This document shows, piece by piece, positions 47,705-59,812 of a stretch of 64,000 nt of DNA. Numbering within the stretch: the first letter of the stretch is position 1; the number at the start of each line of letters is the position of its first letter. Position numbers and translations under genes: made by a program. The notes under the pieces were generated by a model that saw nothing but the letters and a program-made list of their open reading frames with translations, did no database searches and was not told the origin of the DNA. Source of the stretch: Melastoma dodecandrum (lineage: Eukaryota > Streptophyta > Magnoliopsida > Myrtales > Melastomataceae); assembly GCA_029817715.1 (NCBI GenBank), contig JARUPY010000537.1, positions 1,116,001 to 1,180,000 of the forward strand. Direction: 5' to 3'.

Positions 47705-48844
47705 TGTTGACATGCGATTAACATGCTGGTTATCTAGGGCCAATCTTGGGCCTAATTCTGACAAAAGCCCATAATAGACACAATGCCCATGGCAAAGTTA
47801 AACACATCAGGCCTGCGCCTGTAGTATACACAGACTATATGGCAAAGGAAGTACAGAGGCAGAGTAGTAACCTTGTAATCAGGGAAGTCTACAAGCCTGC
47901 GCCTGCAAAGGACACGTGTCAAAGAAAACGGTTCTACAGCCCTGAGATAAATGGGACTTCCAACCCACGCATATACTAGCGCACGTTTAAAAGACAATCA
48001 GTTAAACCCGAAGTCAGAGGAGTCTACTACCCACGATCACACGAGTGGAAGTCAGTCGACTCTGAGATTCTTGGGGGTGGTTGGGTCTTGAAGATCTTCA
48101 GAAGGTCGTAACAGACCGGGTATAAAAGGAAGAGGATCTCCCTCAGAGAAAATTACGATCAAATCAGCCAACAGAAGCTTATCTTGCTCGTCACACCTTA
48201 GTGTAGTTGTTAGAATTCCCCGACCTGGGCGAAACCCTTAAGGTTTCATTGGTCTTCACTCCCACCATTAGAATGAGCAACCGTAGCTCTGGTAACAATC
48301 CTCCGCCTTCACTCCCACCATCAGAGTGAGCAACCGTAGCTCTGGTGACAACCCTCCGCCTTCGACTCCAACTCCAGGACGAGCCACCGTAGTCCTGGTA
48401 CACGTCTCCGCCTTCGACACCGCCGCCAGAGTGAGCCACCGTAGCCTTGGTATCCACGTGCGCCTCTACATTAGACCACAGCCCGTCCACCAAGCCCAGC
48501 AGCTAAGTCCTGCCACCCGAGGAGTGCAAGTCTACAGCGCTTTGCCATCAAGTCTACGACGACGCTGATCAGATTCTCGAAGTCCGGAGTGCCCAGCGTC
48601 AAGACCACATCCGCCCTCACCGTTCAAGTTCACGTTCTGCTCCAAGTCTACGGAGCCCAGTAGCCAGTCTACGATCTTTCCACCGTCCTTGTTTTTATTT
48701 TATGGCTGTAAGCTTTCTTTACTTAGTGTAAAAACGTTTGCATTCATTCACATATCTTCAATTACTTACTGGCGACCACATTTTCAAATCTCTGTGAGTC
48801 TTATTGCCAAATATTTCGGACGTGATCCGTTTCCTACGCGAACA
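47705..48844 (+). repeat. Solo LTR of the TGTTGACATG Gypsy family
   Basis: It starts TGTTGACATGCGAT, ends GCGAACA, and is 1,140 bp, nearly the same length as the related LTR at 59813-60948. It has a promoter-like TATAAAAG at about 48121 and an internal array of about 55-bp units around GAGCAACCGTAGCTCTGG (48260-48450). Flanking pentamers CAGAC and CAAAC could be a decayed target duplication. No primer site or internal domain follows, so it looks like a solo LTR. Confidence 0.7.
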
Positions 48845-49290
48845 CAAACATAATCATCTAAGGCCAAACAGTACATTGATTGTTGATGGCTCTCAATTCT
48901 CAGCCTCCTAGTGTCCGGTTCCCAGACTTCGTCCAACCCTGGGTGAGCTCGTAGAGTCCTTGGTTTCCATTTCACTGCCAGGTTGAGCGTGTAAGGCCCT
49001 TGGTTTCCAAAGTCATCTGCACCCACGTCCATCACACTGTCAGAGTTTAGGTTCTACCGTACCGATCCGCAAGTTCGTGATGACAGCAGCAAATCTAAGA
49101 CGCCACCACCATTCGGGTACTCAATTCTTTCGCTTTTTCATGGCTGTAACTTTTTTCCCTTGATTGTAACACGTTGTTCCACTTCGTTTATCATTACAAT
49201 TTATCTATTTTTCCTTGCTGGCGATCACATCCGAACCCGGTAACAGTTTATGCTAAATATTTTCGACATGCTCCGTTTTCGACGTGAACA
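48845..49290 (+). repeat. Divergent second copy of the LTR 3' half
   Basis: It repeats features of the preceding LTR end in the same order: TTTTTCATGGCTGTAA, then CTGGCGATCACATCC, then an AAATATTT-GAC block, and GTGAACACA at the end. It is older and diverged, suggesting nested or tandem insertion of the same family. Confidence 0.5.
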
Positions 49291-49558
49291 CAACTCCAAT
49301 CACTACCAATATTGTGGCGTTGCAATAACTAATCAGTTTGTCATTTTTATATGCTAGCTGCAATATAAATATACCCAAATAATAATGTAGAATATGTGGT
49401 ATACTGATTATATTCGTGCAAGAGAGATCGGAGCTCTCTGTAGGCATGTGCTACCATTTATATATTTAGTGTTTCGCTTGATGCATGAAATTATTCAAAG
49501 CTGTTAATAAAAATTGTTATAGCAGTCGATTCCTTTCGCCTTCCATTCAGACCCAAGA

Positions 49559-50631
49559 ATGGTAACAGGGCCAACAACCTCCACGAAATTGTTGTTTTCT
49601 TACCTTCCTACATGTTCTGGTTTGATTCCTAATCTCTGTATCCAACAGGCTGCACGGGTGGATCTCCAGATTGAAGGGTCACCGGAACATCCAACAGAAG
49701 AAACGGTGCCAAGTACCAAGGAGAGGACCAAAGCCCCCTCGCTCTCCGCTTTTGCCATCCTGAAGAGGGTGACTGACCCTGGTGAATGCTTGCTTGGCTT
49801 CGACGAGATCTGCCGTCGACTCTACTCCGGCGTCTTACTGTACGACAAGGAGAAGGTAGTAACAGTATTATTCATAACCGAAGGTACTGTTTTCTAAGAA
49901 TCAATATTTGAGGGATTTGTACAATTCGGAAAAGGAATGACCTCTATCTAGTCTGTTGATGTTGTTCTTAACCTGTAATTACTAGTATCTGTTTAATTGA
50001 TTTTCTTTTTCGGGGGAGGGGTAGAAAGTAGCAGAACAGAAGTTTTGGGTGGACGAGAAATTGGACAAGAACTGCTTCCTTGTTCTGTCCAAGGCGATGG
50101 ATATTACCTGGTCCGGAAATATCCAGTACTGGGAATACGTTGATGAGAAAGAGAAATGGTAAAATGCCACATACACTCTTTTGTTTTCTTGCCATTTTAA
50201 TTGAGGAAGGAGCTAGCTTGTCCTGAATCTTAATTCGGACCCGGAGTTTCGGCAGCTTCGAGGGCGAGGTCGATATCCCGTCCGCAAAACTGAAGAGCGT
50301 ATGCTGGCTGGAAGCCGTGGGTAAATTCAAGACGATGGTCCTGTCTCCCAAGACAACATACGAGGTATCATTCGTCGTGAAGATGAGCAGCAGGAGTGGG
50401 GGGTGGGATGCACCTGTCACCTTTAACCTGTCCTTACCGGATGGGAGCACACAGGGAACTACGGAGAGACTCCAAAACAAACCCAAGGAGGAATGGTTTA
50501 ATATCCCCATCCGAAGCTTCATGACCAACCCCAAGAACGTTGGGGAGCTGAGTTTCAGGCTAGGCGGAGGAGGAGGTACTTGGAAGTCAGGTCTTGTGAT
50601 CAAAGGGGTGCTCCTTCAAGCAAAAGACTAA
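49559..50631 (+). CDS. PP2-A-like phloem protein 2 (Nictaba-type lectin)
   Basis: Coding exons are 49559-49855, 50025-50158 and about 50251-50631. The PP2 domain is clear: FWVDEKLDKNCFLVLSKAMDITWSG, QYWEYVDE, VCWLEAVGKFKTMVLSPKT, GGWDAPVTFNLSLPDGS, and an ending TWKSGLVIKGVLLQAKD. There is no F-box, as in PP2-A members such as Arabidopsis PP2-A1. These are phloem lectins that bind chitin-type glycans and move in sieve tubes. The start is ambiguous: the ATG at 49559 is followed at once by GTAACAG, and CCAACAG ends at 49648, so an 87-nt intron could be removed, leaving M followed by AARVDLQIEG. Both versions are in frame. The exon 3 acceptor could also be 10 nt later. No lesion is seen. Confidence 0.88.
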
Positions 50632-50639
50632 AAGTGGCG

Positions 50640-52300
50640 AATTAATGTAGTGGTGGTGGTGGCGTGATTTCATAAGTGAAGTTGGATTCACTGCTTTATT
50701 TGATCTCCATCGTTCCTGTCATTCTGTTGCCTATGCTTTGGGGTAACTCAAATTTATACATTTTCCTTTATGTTTCGACATATTTCTGGATTTTCTACAA
50801 TTTCCGCTAAAGCGATCAGTTTGCTAGTAAATCCTCAGTGTTCTTCCGTTGCCCCAAGCACGGTATTAAGATTGCATGCTTCCCACATCGATCGCGAGCA
50901 ACAAACAGGGTCGTCACACAGTTTTAGACGTATGTTACATTAAAAACAAAGAAAGTAATGGAGTTTTAGAGGCATGATTTATTATAAAGAGACCGACAAG
51001 TTTTTAAGGAACATTAGTATAATCTGAACATCACGCGGGTAGTTAGTGTTAGTACGTGCAATTATTTGCCAAGACATTTTATTATATTTGTAGATAAGTA
51101 AGATGAGTATTTATAATAGATTATTTTATCTTTTAGCACGTAAAATTATTAATGATAAATATTCATAGATTAATGTGTATATTTGATCGAATATATGTTT
51201 AGATGGGATATAGACATTTAGATCACATAGGCCAATATAGATCGAGGCAAAATATATCCAAGTTATACTTAAAGGTACCATGAGATTAATTATACTAAAC
51301 ACGACCCATTAAGTATACTAAACACGACCATGGGATTATATTACGTTTCCTTTGTTGCCAGCCTTCGTGGGATATCTTCTTTCCATCTGAGCAAACTTGG
51401 CAACAATTCTTCCCAAATCCTGAGATCGTCCGGAATCTTCTTTTACAGCTACTAGTTACCGAATCGCCCATTGGTCTTCGCTGTAGAGTTTCCTCGCACA
51501 CGTAGTTGACTGTCGCTTAATCGTTGACCCTGTCGCCTGGCAACCCCATTGCTCGGCGATCTTTTCGCCTGCACGCCTTCGCCTATGTGTTTCCGTGGTC
51601 ATCTCCTTACTGGGGTTCCGTACCTCGGGCCTGTATTCTGGACCGTTGATCAACAGATGAGGCCGAGATCTATGGCCCAAAATTTCTGTTGCCAAATATA
51701 CAAGTCCCCTCAAGGCAGACGAAGCGGTCTGTCTTGCTTTTAAAAGGACAAATTAACCATTCTCCTGCAATCTGGTAACGTGTGTAGGCGAACATAAACC
51801 CTTGACCATTGATATCCCCCATATTTTCAGTTGAGATCCCCGAAATCTCTGTCATAATATCTCTTGTTAGCGTAGTTATATCTCCCATAACCCTACAATA
51901 AAAAGTGATGCCTGAATAATCTTTTGAATCGCAAACCACCGGTTATTGAAAAAAAATATAGCCAAAATATGAGTTTCTCATCTTTCCATACTTCTCCTAG
52001 GACCCATGTCCATCACTTTATCTTGCTAGAGAGCCTATATCCACCACCTTATGAAAGTGGTCTCTCTGTCTCCTAGGCTTCTATAACTCTCAATGAGTTC
52101 GTCTAGGAGGGTAGTGTTCGGTGAATCCGCAAGTGCACGGGTCGCGTCACGTAATCCGCAAGTGTCCGAACGATTTCTAGGTCCAACTCAAACTCTTCTT
52201 CGCGTCGAGTGTGGTGCATAAACCCAAAAACTTGATCGGAAGATCAGTGGCTTGATCGTTGAAATTGTTCTTACCACAAGTAGAAAGAATAGTATACAAT
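50640..52300. other. Intergenic region after the PP2 gene
   Basis: It contains the PP2 3' region with AT-rich DNA to about 51290, then a more GC-balanced stretch (51300-51950) whose short frames show no recognisable domain. At 52110-52160 is a block resembling 52330-52365 (CGCAAGTGCACGGGTCG), part of the Athila-like LTR family. Confidence 0.5.
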
Positions 52301-52302
52301 CG

Positions 52303-52321
52303 TCTCCCGGACAATGGCACC
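52303..52321 (-). other. Athila-type primer-binding site
   Basis: The minus strand reads TGGTGCCATTGTCCGGGAG, a decayed form of the TGGCGCCGTTGCCGGGGA site found after the 5' LTR of Athila-like Gypsy elements. It lies directly beyond an LTR end that also serves as the 3' LTR of the element to its right. Confidence 0.6.
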
Positions 52322-52326
52322 AAAAA

Positions 52327-53880
52327 CTTGTTCGCTGAAACCGTAAGTGCATGGGTCGTGTTAAGTAATATAGCGTATGTAAATAATTGATCCCACGAGA
52401 AGACAGTGCAGGAAATCCCTTCTATCTTCCGATGCCAATGCTTTCAAAGTCAGCCCGAAAGTAAGGATAATTATAACTAAAGCTAAAAACAAACGCAAGT
52501 AAATAAAGTAAAGGCAAGTGAAATCAATAATAAGAAAAAACCGAGGACTATGAATCCCTCAATTGTTTCATTGCTATCCCGCTCTCCCCTCTCCCTATCT
52601 CAATTTCGTATTCATTTACTTACCGAAATCCCTCGTTATCATGCTCCTCTAAACGTCCGCCGAAAAACCTAAATAATCGTTCTATATCTCTAGGCTCACG
52701 ATTAATTAGATGCAGCCTCGATTTCCCTTGGTTGCTTTTGGTGCTTATCTCTATACCACTTTAAGTCCGCTCACTGTCACGATACAAACCAGGCTACTAT
52801 CACCACTATATCTTCTTTTAAGATCCTCTCTCGAGCTCATTCAAGCACAAGCGATCAAACACATGACACTATTATAAAACAATAACCGGCGGAATCATTA
52901 CATAATATATATTCTCAGATATCAGCCATACTAAACAAACACATTCGAATTTCAACTCGTTCCCTCACTCATGCTTCGACAGTCTTTTATACCCACACGC
53001 TCAGCTCACACGACATACATGCCATAACGATTCTTGTCACTCTACAAACCTACTCATGTCCATGTCATAGGTCTAATTAACATTAAGATTGCTCCCTCAA
53101 GAATTCATCAATTATGCACTTTCTCTTCTCTTTTATTTTGGTCCCTACACGACTCTAAATGCTTTATCAATAGCAGAGTGGTCATATATCAAGTGTTCAA
53201 TCAGTGTCTCTCGAACTAGATGGCCCAAGGCACCGGATGAGAAGGCACCCCTCGAATTTACCAACTCGAGCTATCACACTATGACTCGCACCAAAAGCAC
53301 ATGTTCAGGTGTTTCTTTGACTTTGTCAATTTATTTTTTTTTTAATTTTTTCCTTTTTTTACTCCTAAACAGTGGTACTAAGAACCTTGGTAGGATTTTA
53401 TCTTTTTATTATTCAAAATTGCTAAAGGTTCTCTTTCAAAATGCTAAAAGGTCTTACTTTTGATTCCTCTTTCGGTTATAGGAGTTAGGAATTGTTGCGA
53501 CCAAAGACAATTAGCATGAGATGGGCACTTAAAACTGCCAAACGCTAGTCAAGTTGAGGCTGTAATGCTTCTATGTCCTTGCTAGCCGACTTAATTCATT
53601 ATCAAGCACAATTTTCCAAAATTTTCCCAAGATAGTTTTAACAGTAGGTAAATCAAAATATTTTAACAGAACACACTCAATGGTAGCACCCACGACAACT
53701 AAAGCAAAGCAGCGACAACAAATGGGCGATGCACGCTCCCAAACCTATCTAACATTAACTCGATGTTTATTTAATGGAAAAGAAACGAAAAGAAAAGAAA
53801 AATGGGAAACTTGCCTGCTCAGTGGCCGATCTTATTGAGGTCGGGTTGCTTCCCAACAAGCACTTGGTTTAACGTTCTCA
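52327..53880 (-). repeat. Athila-like LTR and 3' untranslated region
   Basis: This is non-coding DNA between the pol relic and the primer site. The inner part holds TTGGGAAGCAACCCGACC, typical of the region after Athila pol. The outer end reads ACACGACCCATGCACTTACG just before the primer site, as Athila LTRs do. The LTR start is not determined. Confidence 0.5.
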
Positions 53881-53929
53881 GCTTGACATTCCTCGATTGT
53901 TATGCTTCACACAATATCAGTATCGATAT

Positions 53930-56900
53930 GTCAACTTCGACACCTCCTCCATGATAATGTTTGACTTGACTAGCGTTAATCTTGAACCTTGGGTGGTATT
54001 TCGGGTTCTCCAACTCGAATACTCCATAGGGAAATACTTTTGACACCTTGAATGGTCCTACCCGTCTTGTCTTCAACTTACCTGGAAAACTTTAAATCAT
54101 GAATTTAATAGCAAAATAAGTTGACCTGGTTCAAAATGTCATTCCTTGATTCGTTGTTCTGTTTTGTCCTCATTCTCAAAGGCCTCATTCCGAAATTCTT
54201 CAATCTTATTGAGTTGTATCATCTGCTGCTTACTTGTGGCCCTTAGATCAAAATGCAGCTTTTGTATTTCCCAATAATGCTAATGCTTAATTTCCTCGGT
54301 AGATGACATGTCTTTCCATAAACCAACTTGTACGGTGAGTTGCCTATAGGAGTTTTATAGGTTGTCCAATATGCCCATAGTGCCTCGTCATGCTTGCTTG
54401 CCCAATCCTTTCGGTTTGGACTCACGGTTTTTTCTAGGATACATTTAGTTTCACGATTTGAAATTTCTACCTGCCCACTTGTTTTTCGTTCATAGGCCAG
54501 AATGATTCTTTGCGTCGCACCATATTTTTTCATTAAGGCCTTGAACTTTAAGTTGCAGAAGTGGGATCCTCCATCGCTTATGATTGCCCTTGCTGCTCCA
54601 AACCTTGTAAAAATTTGCTTTACAAATCTAACACTACATGAGCACCGTTAGTTGCCAGAGCGATGGGTTCCACCCATTTTGAAATGTAGTCAACATCCAC
54701 AAGTATGTAGTGGTTCCTAAATGGTTCAATAAATGGACCCATAAAGCCGTTTTCCCAAACATCGAATATTTCAACCTCCAAATATTTTGCAACGACATTT
54801 CATCAACGCGAAATGTTACCTTTCCTATCATAGTGGGTGACAAAGAGATTGTAGAATTTTTAATGCAGTTTTGTGACCTCCAAAGTGACCACCAAGGAGA
54901 CGCATGACACTGCTGAAGAAGAGATGTCAACTCCTCTTCTGGCACGCACTTGCGGATCATCTGGTCTGCACATCTCATGAATAACAACGGTTCATCCAAC
55001 AAATTGAAGTGAACGTCATGTAAAAATTTTTTCCATTACTGAGATGTCAGTTACGTTAGCCACAATATAGTTGACACAGGGCAATATTGTTTCAATCGCA
55101 AAAAGTTACTCGTTCGGAAAAGTATCATTAATGATCGTTGTGGCCGCAAGTTGCTCATTATCTTTCAAGCGTGATAGATGATGGGCAGCTTGGTTTTCTG
55201 CTCCTTTCCCGTGTACAATCTCAAGGTCAAATTCCTGTAATAATAAAATCCATCTGATTAACCTTGGCTTTAGATCCGCCTTATGCATCAATACCTGGTA
55301 GCTACAAGATCGGTATGCATTATCACTTTGGAACCAATCAAATATCTTCAAATTTTATCAAATGCATATACTATTGCGAGCATCTCCTTCTCCGTGGTTG
55401 TGTAATTTACTAGGGCTCCGTCCAATGTCTTACTAGTGTAATAAATGGCGTGAAAGAATTTGACTCGTTTTTGTCCTAAAATTGCTCCTACAACGAAATC
55501 GCTTGCATCGCATATTAACTCGAATGGTAAAGACCTTGATGAAAAGTCTATAGAATCTCACGTGTCCTAGGATGCTTTGCACTCCCTTGATCGAAGTTGG
55601 TGGCGGCAGCCTTTCAATAGTTTCAACCTTAGCTTCTCGAAGATCCTCTAAACTAAGAGAATGGATTCTTGGACCATAAAATGACATTTCTCCCAATTTA
55701 ACACAAGGTTTGTCTCCTCACAACGCTGTAGAACAGCAGACAAATTTTCCAGACAATTATCAACTGAAATTCCAAACACTAAGAAGCCATCATGCACCTT
55801 TGAAATATAGCCGATACGTTGCATAAGCCAAATGGCATGCGCCTAGCTGCGAATCTTCCGAATGGGCAGCAATGGTTATTTTCTCTTGTTCCTCTAGAGC
55901 TATTGCAATCTGATTGTATCTTGAATATCCAACAAGAAAATAGTAAAAGCTTTTACCTACTAACTTGTCAAGCATTTAGTCAATAAACGGCAATGGAAAG
56001 TGATCCTTACTTGTGGCTGTGGGAATCAACTCATTTTTACTTTTTTCCATGACCGTCATTCCACCCTTCTTTGATACGCACTGGATAAGGCTGACCCATG
56101 AGCTGTCCGAGATTGGGTAGATAATGCCTGGATCGAGCCACTTGATGATCTCCTTGCGCACCACTGCCTTCAAGTTAGGGTTTAGCCTCCATTGCTACTC
56201 TACTGATGTGTTCTTATCATCCTCCAAGATGATTTTGTACATGCAGATGGACGGGCTAATCCCTTTGATGTCCACGATAGTCTAGCCAAATGCCTTTGTA
56301 TGTTGTCGTAACTATTTCTCTGGTTCATTGGTTAGATAAGCTGAAATTATAACAGGTATGGTGTTGGGCTTACCCAGAAGGGAGTATCACAAAAGCTCTG
56401 GAAGCAATTTGAGTTCAAGCTCGGGTGGCTCTTTCACAGGTGGTTTAGCTCGAGTAGCCACACGATCTAATAATTCCACCCTTGGAATGTGATGAATATA
56501 AGATGCCTCATTTGGTTCTTCCTTAACTGCTTGTACATCCATTGTATTCATCATCTCATCAAGTGGAATATTGGCATACATCTCCAAGAAAGAGTCATAT
56601 GCAATGTCTTCAAGTATGTCCATGTAGCTGCATCCATAATTGTCGTTAGGCATGTGCAATGCGTCACCAATATGAAACTTTCCCTCCTAATCATGCACGC
56701 GCATGGTGAGTCCGGCCTTTTGCACATCCATGAGAGTCCTTCCAGTTGCGAGGAATGGTCTGCCCAAAATGATCGAGATCTCATAATCCTCCTCATACTC
56801 CAAAACCACAAAGTCAGTCGGGAATATAAACTTGTCAACAAAGTCAGTCGTGAAGTTTACCTGGATCTTTGAGTTCGGATAAAGCTTCTTCTGAAGGATG

Positions 56901-57801
56901 GCACTGTACTCGTCAGTCAAGACAATGGTTTCGTGATCACCTAGCCGACGCTTCTTGGATAACATCTCCTTCATAAATTTCGTGTGTTTTGTCATTTGCT
57001 CTAATGCCTCCGCGAACGGGATGTTGATCTATAGCTTCTTGAACATGTTCAGAAATTTCTTGAACTGCATCTCATCATTGACCATCTTTAATCTTTGTGG
57101 GAATGGGATCTTAGGGACAAAAGGCGGCGGCATGGGGTGTACCTACGTGGCCACAACATTGTCAATCTTGATAGGTTCCACTACTTATCTTATGGTTGCG
57201 ACGCATCTCAACAACCTTCTATTTTTCCTCTTCCATTTATTTTCTCGAAAGCCTGTTTCAAATCATGCCCGCTTCGAATGGTTACTGCATTACAATGTCC
57301 ATGCTTTGGGTTTTGTTCTGTGTTGCTCGGAAGGGTCCCTTGTTGCAGCGTCATCATAGAGTTTGAGAGCTAGCTTCTCTGGATTTCCAATTGCTTGATA
57401 GAAGTAGCAAGATCTTTGACCATTATTTCGTGTTGCTTCCTCAACTTCTCTTGTTGTTTCTTGCTTCTTCTTGTTGCCTTCGCACGTCTTCCTTGCAGTG
57501 TCAACTGTTTCAACAAATCCTCCACGTTAGGTTTAACCTCACCTGCGGGCTGTCGTGATGTGCTAGTGAAACCAAGAGGTTGGATCATCCTTGGTTGCGT
57601 TTGTTCTTGTTGGCCTTGGTTGTTCCTCCAAGTATAATTTGGGTGGTTCCGCCATCCAGGATTGTATGTATTAGCATACACATTATTTTGTTTATATGCA
57701 CCCCCATAATTTACTTCGTGCTTATCTTCATGTGGCTTCACAGCCTGCACTTCAGAGTAAACATTATTAGATGTACATGGTAATGATCGAACTTGTATCA
57801 T
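53930..57801 (-). pseudogene. Athila-like Ty3/Gypsy gag-pol relic
   Basis: Reading right to left: a gag C-terminal part (NTYNPGWRNHPNYTWRNNQG, 57801-57370); protease end (ILGRPFLATGRTLMDVQ, near 56750); RT start (KWLDPGIIYPISDSSWVS, near 56140); RNase H end ([20 protein letters not shown], near 55220); integrase N-terminus (CADQMIRKCVPEEEL, near 54970); integrase end (QTSGQVEVSN-type and [21 protein letters not shown], near 54340); and a C-terminal domain (FPYGVFELENPKYHPRFKIN, near 54010). The RT is dead: FLDGYSG reads FLVGYSR, and a deletion fuses FQRCM to DGFLVFG, removing the FMDD box. Many frameshifts are present. The gag 5' end and 5' LTR are missing beyond 57801. Confidence 0.85.
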
Positions 57802-58259
57802 TTATCGATTTGGCATTCCCCATAGACAATGGGACGGCTTTTAACCACACAAGGGTAAGGGAGTTTGCCGAAGAATTTGTTTTTTCAATCCTAAATTCCA
57901 CTCCGTATTATCCTCAGGGGAATGGACAGGCAGAAGTGTCCAATAAATTAATTAAGAATAACATCCACAAGATGGTCGGGCTTTATCCAATGAAATGGCA
58001 TGAAATACTGAATGATACATTATGGGCTCTAAGAGTTACTAAGCACGAAAGCACCGGAGAAACTCCATCCGCGCTAGTCTACGGTCATGACGCAGTATTA
58101 TCCATCGAAATAAGGTATAAATCACTTCGTGTCAGCCAACCTTGTCTACGGGACGAAGCTATGCATATAGCCTTAGAAGAGTTGGAAGGAAAGAGAAAGG
58201 AGGGAATCGAAAGGTTTTCTTTAACTCCAAGAAACTCTGAGATGTGCTCAGGCGACTGA
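57790..58259 (+). pseudogene. Gypsy integrase fragment
   Basis: A plus-strand piece of retroviral integrase: a broken RFGIPH stretch, then DNGTAFNHTRVREFAEEF (second catalytic Asp) and YYPQGNGQAEVSNKLIK (catalytic Glu), then WHEILNDTLWALRVTKH and TPSALVYGHDAVL. It ends near 58259, just before a polypurine tract and LTR. The first catalytic Asp and everything upstream are lost at the junction with the Athila relic, which lies in opposite orientation. Confidence 0.85.
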
Positions 58260-58264
58260 AGTTC

Positions 58265-58287
58265 CCTCAGAAAAAAGAGGGTGCTTA
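58265..58287 (+). other. Polypurine tract before the plus-strand 3' LTR
   Basis: The run CAGAAAAAAGAGGGTGCT lies immediately upstream of the LTR start, where plus-strand DNA synthesis is primed. The equivalent tract precedes the opposed LTR at 60951-60972 on the minus strand (GCAAAAAAGGGGGCT). Confidence 0.65.
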
Positions 58288-59274
58288 TATTGACATGTTG
58301 AATTATCTTGGGCCTATTTTTTCCGAACGGATTAAGCCCTCGAGAGGAATATAATGGATGAGATAAAGTGTGGTGCTCATGCCAAGTCTACAGCCTACGT
58401 CTGCGCTGGTCACACGTCTTAAGAGGACAGTTAGTTAACTCCGAGATTCATGGAAGGTAGTTTAGATTGGGAGGATCTTCGGAGAACATGATAGACATCC
58501 TGGACTCATAAGATCAAATATAAAAGGAAGGAGATCTTCCCAAAGAGAGATACGATCAATCAACTAAACAGAAGTCTTGCATTGCTCGTCACCTCGTAGC
58601 TGTTAGGACTCCCCGACCTGGGCGAAACTCGTGAGGTTTCATTGTTCTTCACCTCCCCTACCAGAGTGAGCAACCGTAGCTCTGGTAGCCAATTTCCGCC
58701 AGCATTCCACCACCAAGACGAGCCACCGTAGTCCCGGCAAATAATTCCGACTTCGTTTTCGTCACCAGGGTGAGCAACCGTCGCCTTGGTATCCACATCC
58801 GCCACCACTCTCAGCCAAACTCCGTCCTCCTAGCCCCAGCGACCAGTTTTTGCCGTCCAAGATTGCAAGTCTACAGCGCCCCGTCATCAAGTCTACGACG
58901 TCCCGTCCAAATTCACAGGTTCACAGCGCCTAGCGTCGAGTCTACAACACTACTACCATCCAGATACACTAGCCTGTAGCGCGCAACAGCAAGTCTACGA
59001 CTCTACTACCATCCAGATACACCAGCCTGTAGCGCCCAGCAGCAACTCTACGACACCACTGTCCAAATTCACAAGCCTGCAGCGTCCAGAAGAAAGTCTA
59101 CAACGTCGCACCATCGTCCTTACTTTATTTTTTCATGGCTGTAAGTATTTTACTCTTATTGTAAGTCTTCATTTGATTAACTCAATCTTTTTCTTTTACT
59201 TACTGGCGACCACATCTAAAATCCTATGAGTATTGTTGCCAAATATTTCTGATGTGATCCGTTTCGACGCGAAC
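58288..59274 (+). repeat. 3' LTR, plus strand, of the TGTTGACATG Gypsy family
   Basis: It follows the integrase fragment and polypurine tract. It shares with the other two LTRs a TATAAAAGGAAGG promoter (about 58518), GACTCCCCGACCTGGGCGAA, GAGCAACCGTAGCTCTGG units (58650-58790) and an end at GACGCGAACA. A further array of about 50-bp units around AGCCTGTAGCGCCCAGCAGC fills 58870-59100. Confidence 0.75.
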
Positions 59275-59812
59275 ACCTGGACTCCCTTAATCTTGGCTAA
59301 TAATTTAGCCATGCAACAGAACAATAAAGCCCTAAACCCCCACGAGGCATTGATTGAGCCAAAAAAGACTGAGATTATTATCAAATACTCACCACGGTCA
59401 TGACCAAATCTACGAATGATTAAAAAAAACTTCAAAACCCAAAACTCAAAAGGAGGAGGGAAAGGGAACTGGCCCTTAACTTGGAGGTGTGAACAGAGGA
59501 GTCATTGGGCTTCTTAGCATCCTCCAGAGGGCACTCCCGACGGAAACATCCCTCCACTCTTGATGAGATCTGCTCCTCCCATGGTTCTGATACCAGGACG
59601 ACATAGGGGCTCCCTCCTCTTGACTGGTTAAACCTCAATGGGCCTCCAGTTACTTTTCAAGCCTAATATCTGAGGAAAAAAACTTGTATTGGGTCCATCG
59701 AGTTCTCTACCTCAGTCAGGTCTGCCTTAACAACACGACACAACACCAACTGGGTGTGGTGGGTGGGAGGGCATCTCTCTCTGTCTTTCTTTTAAAGTTT
59801 TTGGTCCCACTT
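59275..59812. other. Spacer between two opposed LTRs
   Basis: No gene is seen. At about 59590-59600 the minus strand reads TGGTATCAGAACCATGGGAG, a primer-site-like match to initiator tRNA-Met, possibly left from a Copia-type insertion. No LTR can be defined around it. Confidence 0.4.

Noticed and set aside
48260..48450. CRISPR-like regularly spaced repeats
   Set aside because: This is nuclear plant DNA and the units are contiguous diverged minisatellite copies within an LTR, not repeat-spacer arrays.
59575..59604. Copia element with a tRNA-Met primer site
   Set aside because: Only the primer-like match is seen; there are no LTR ends, gag or pol nearby, so no element is called.
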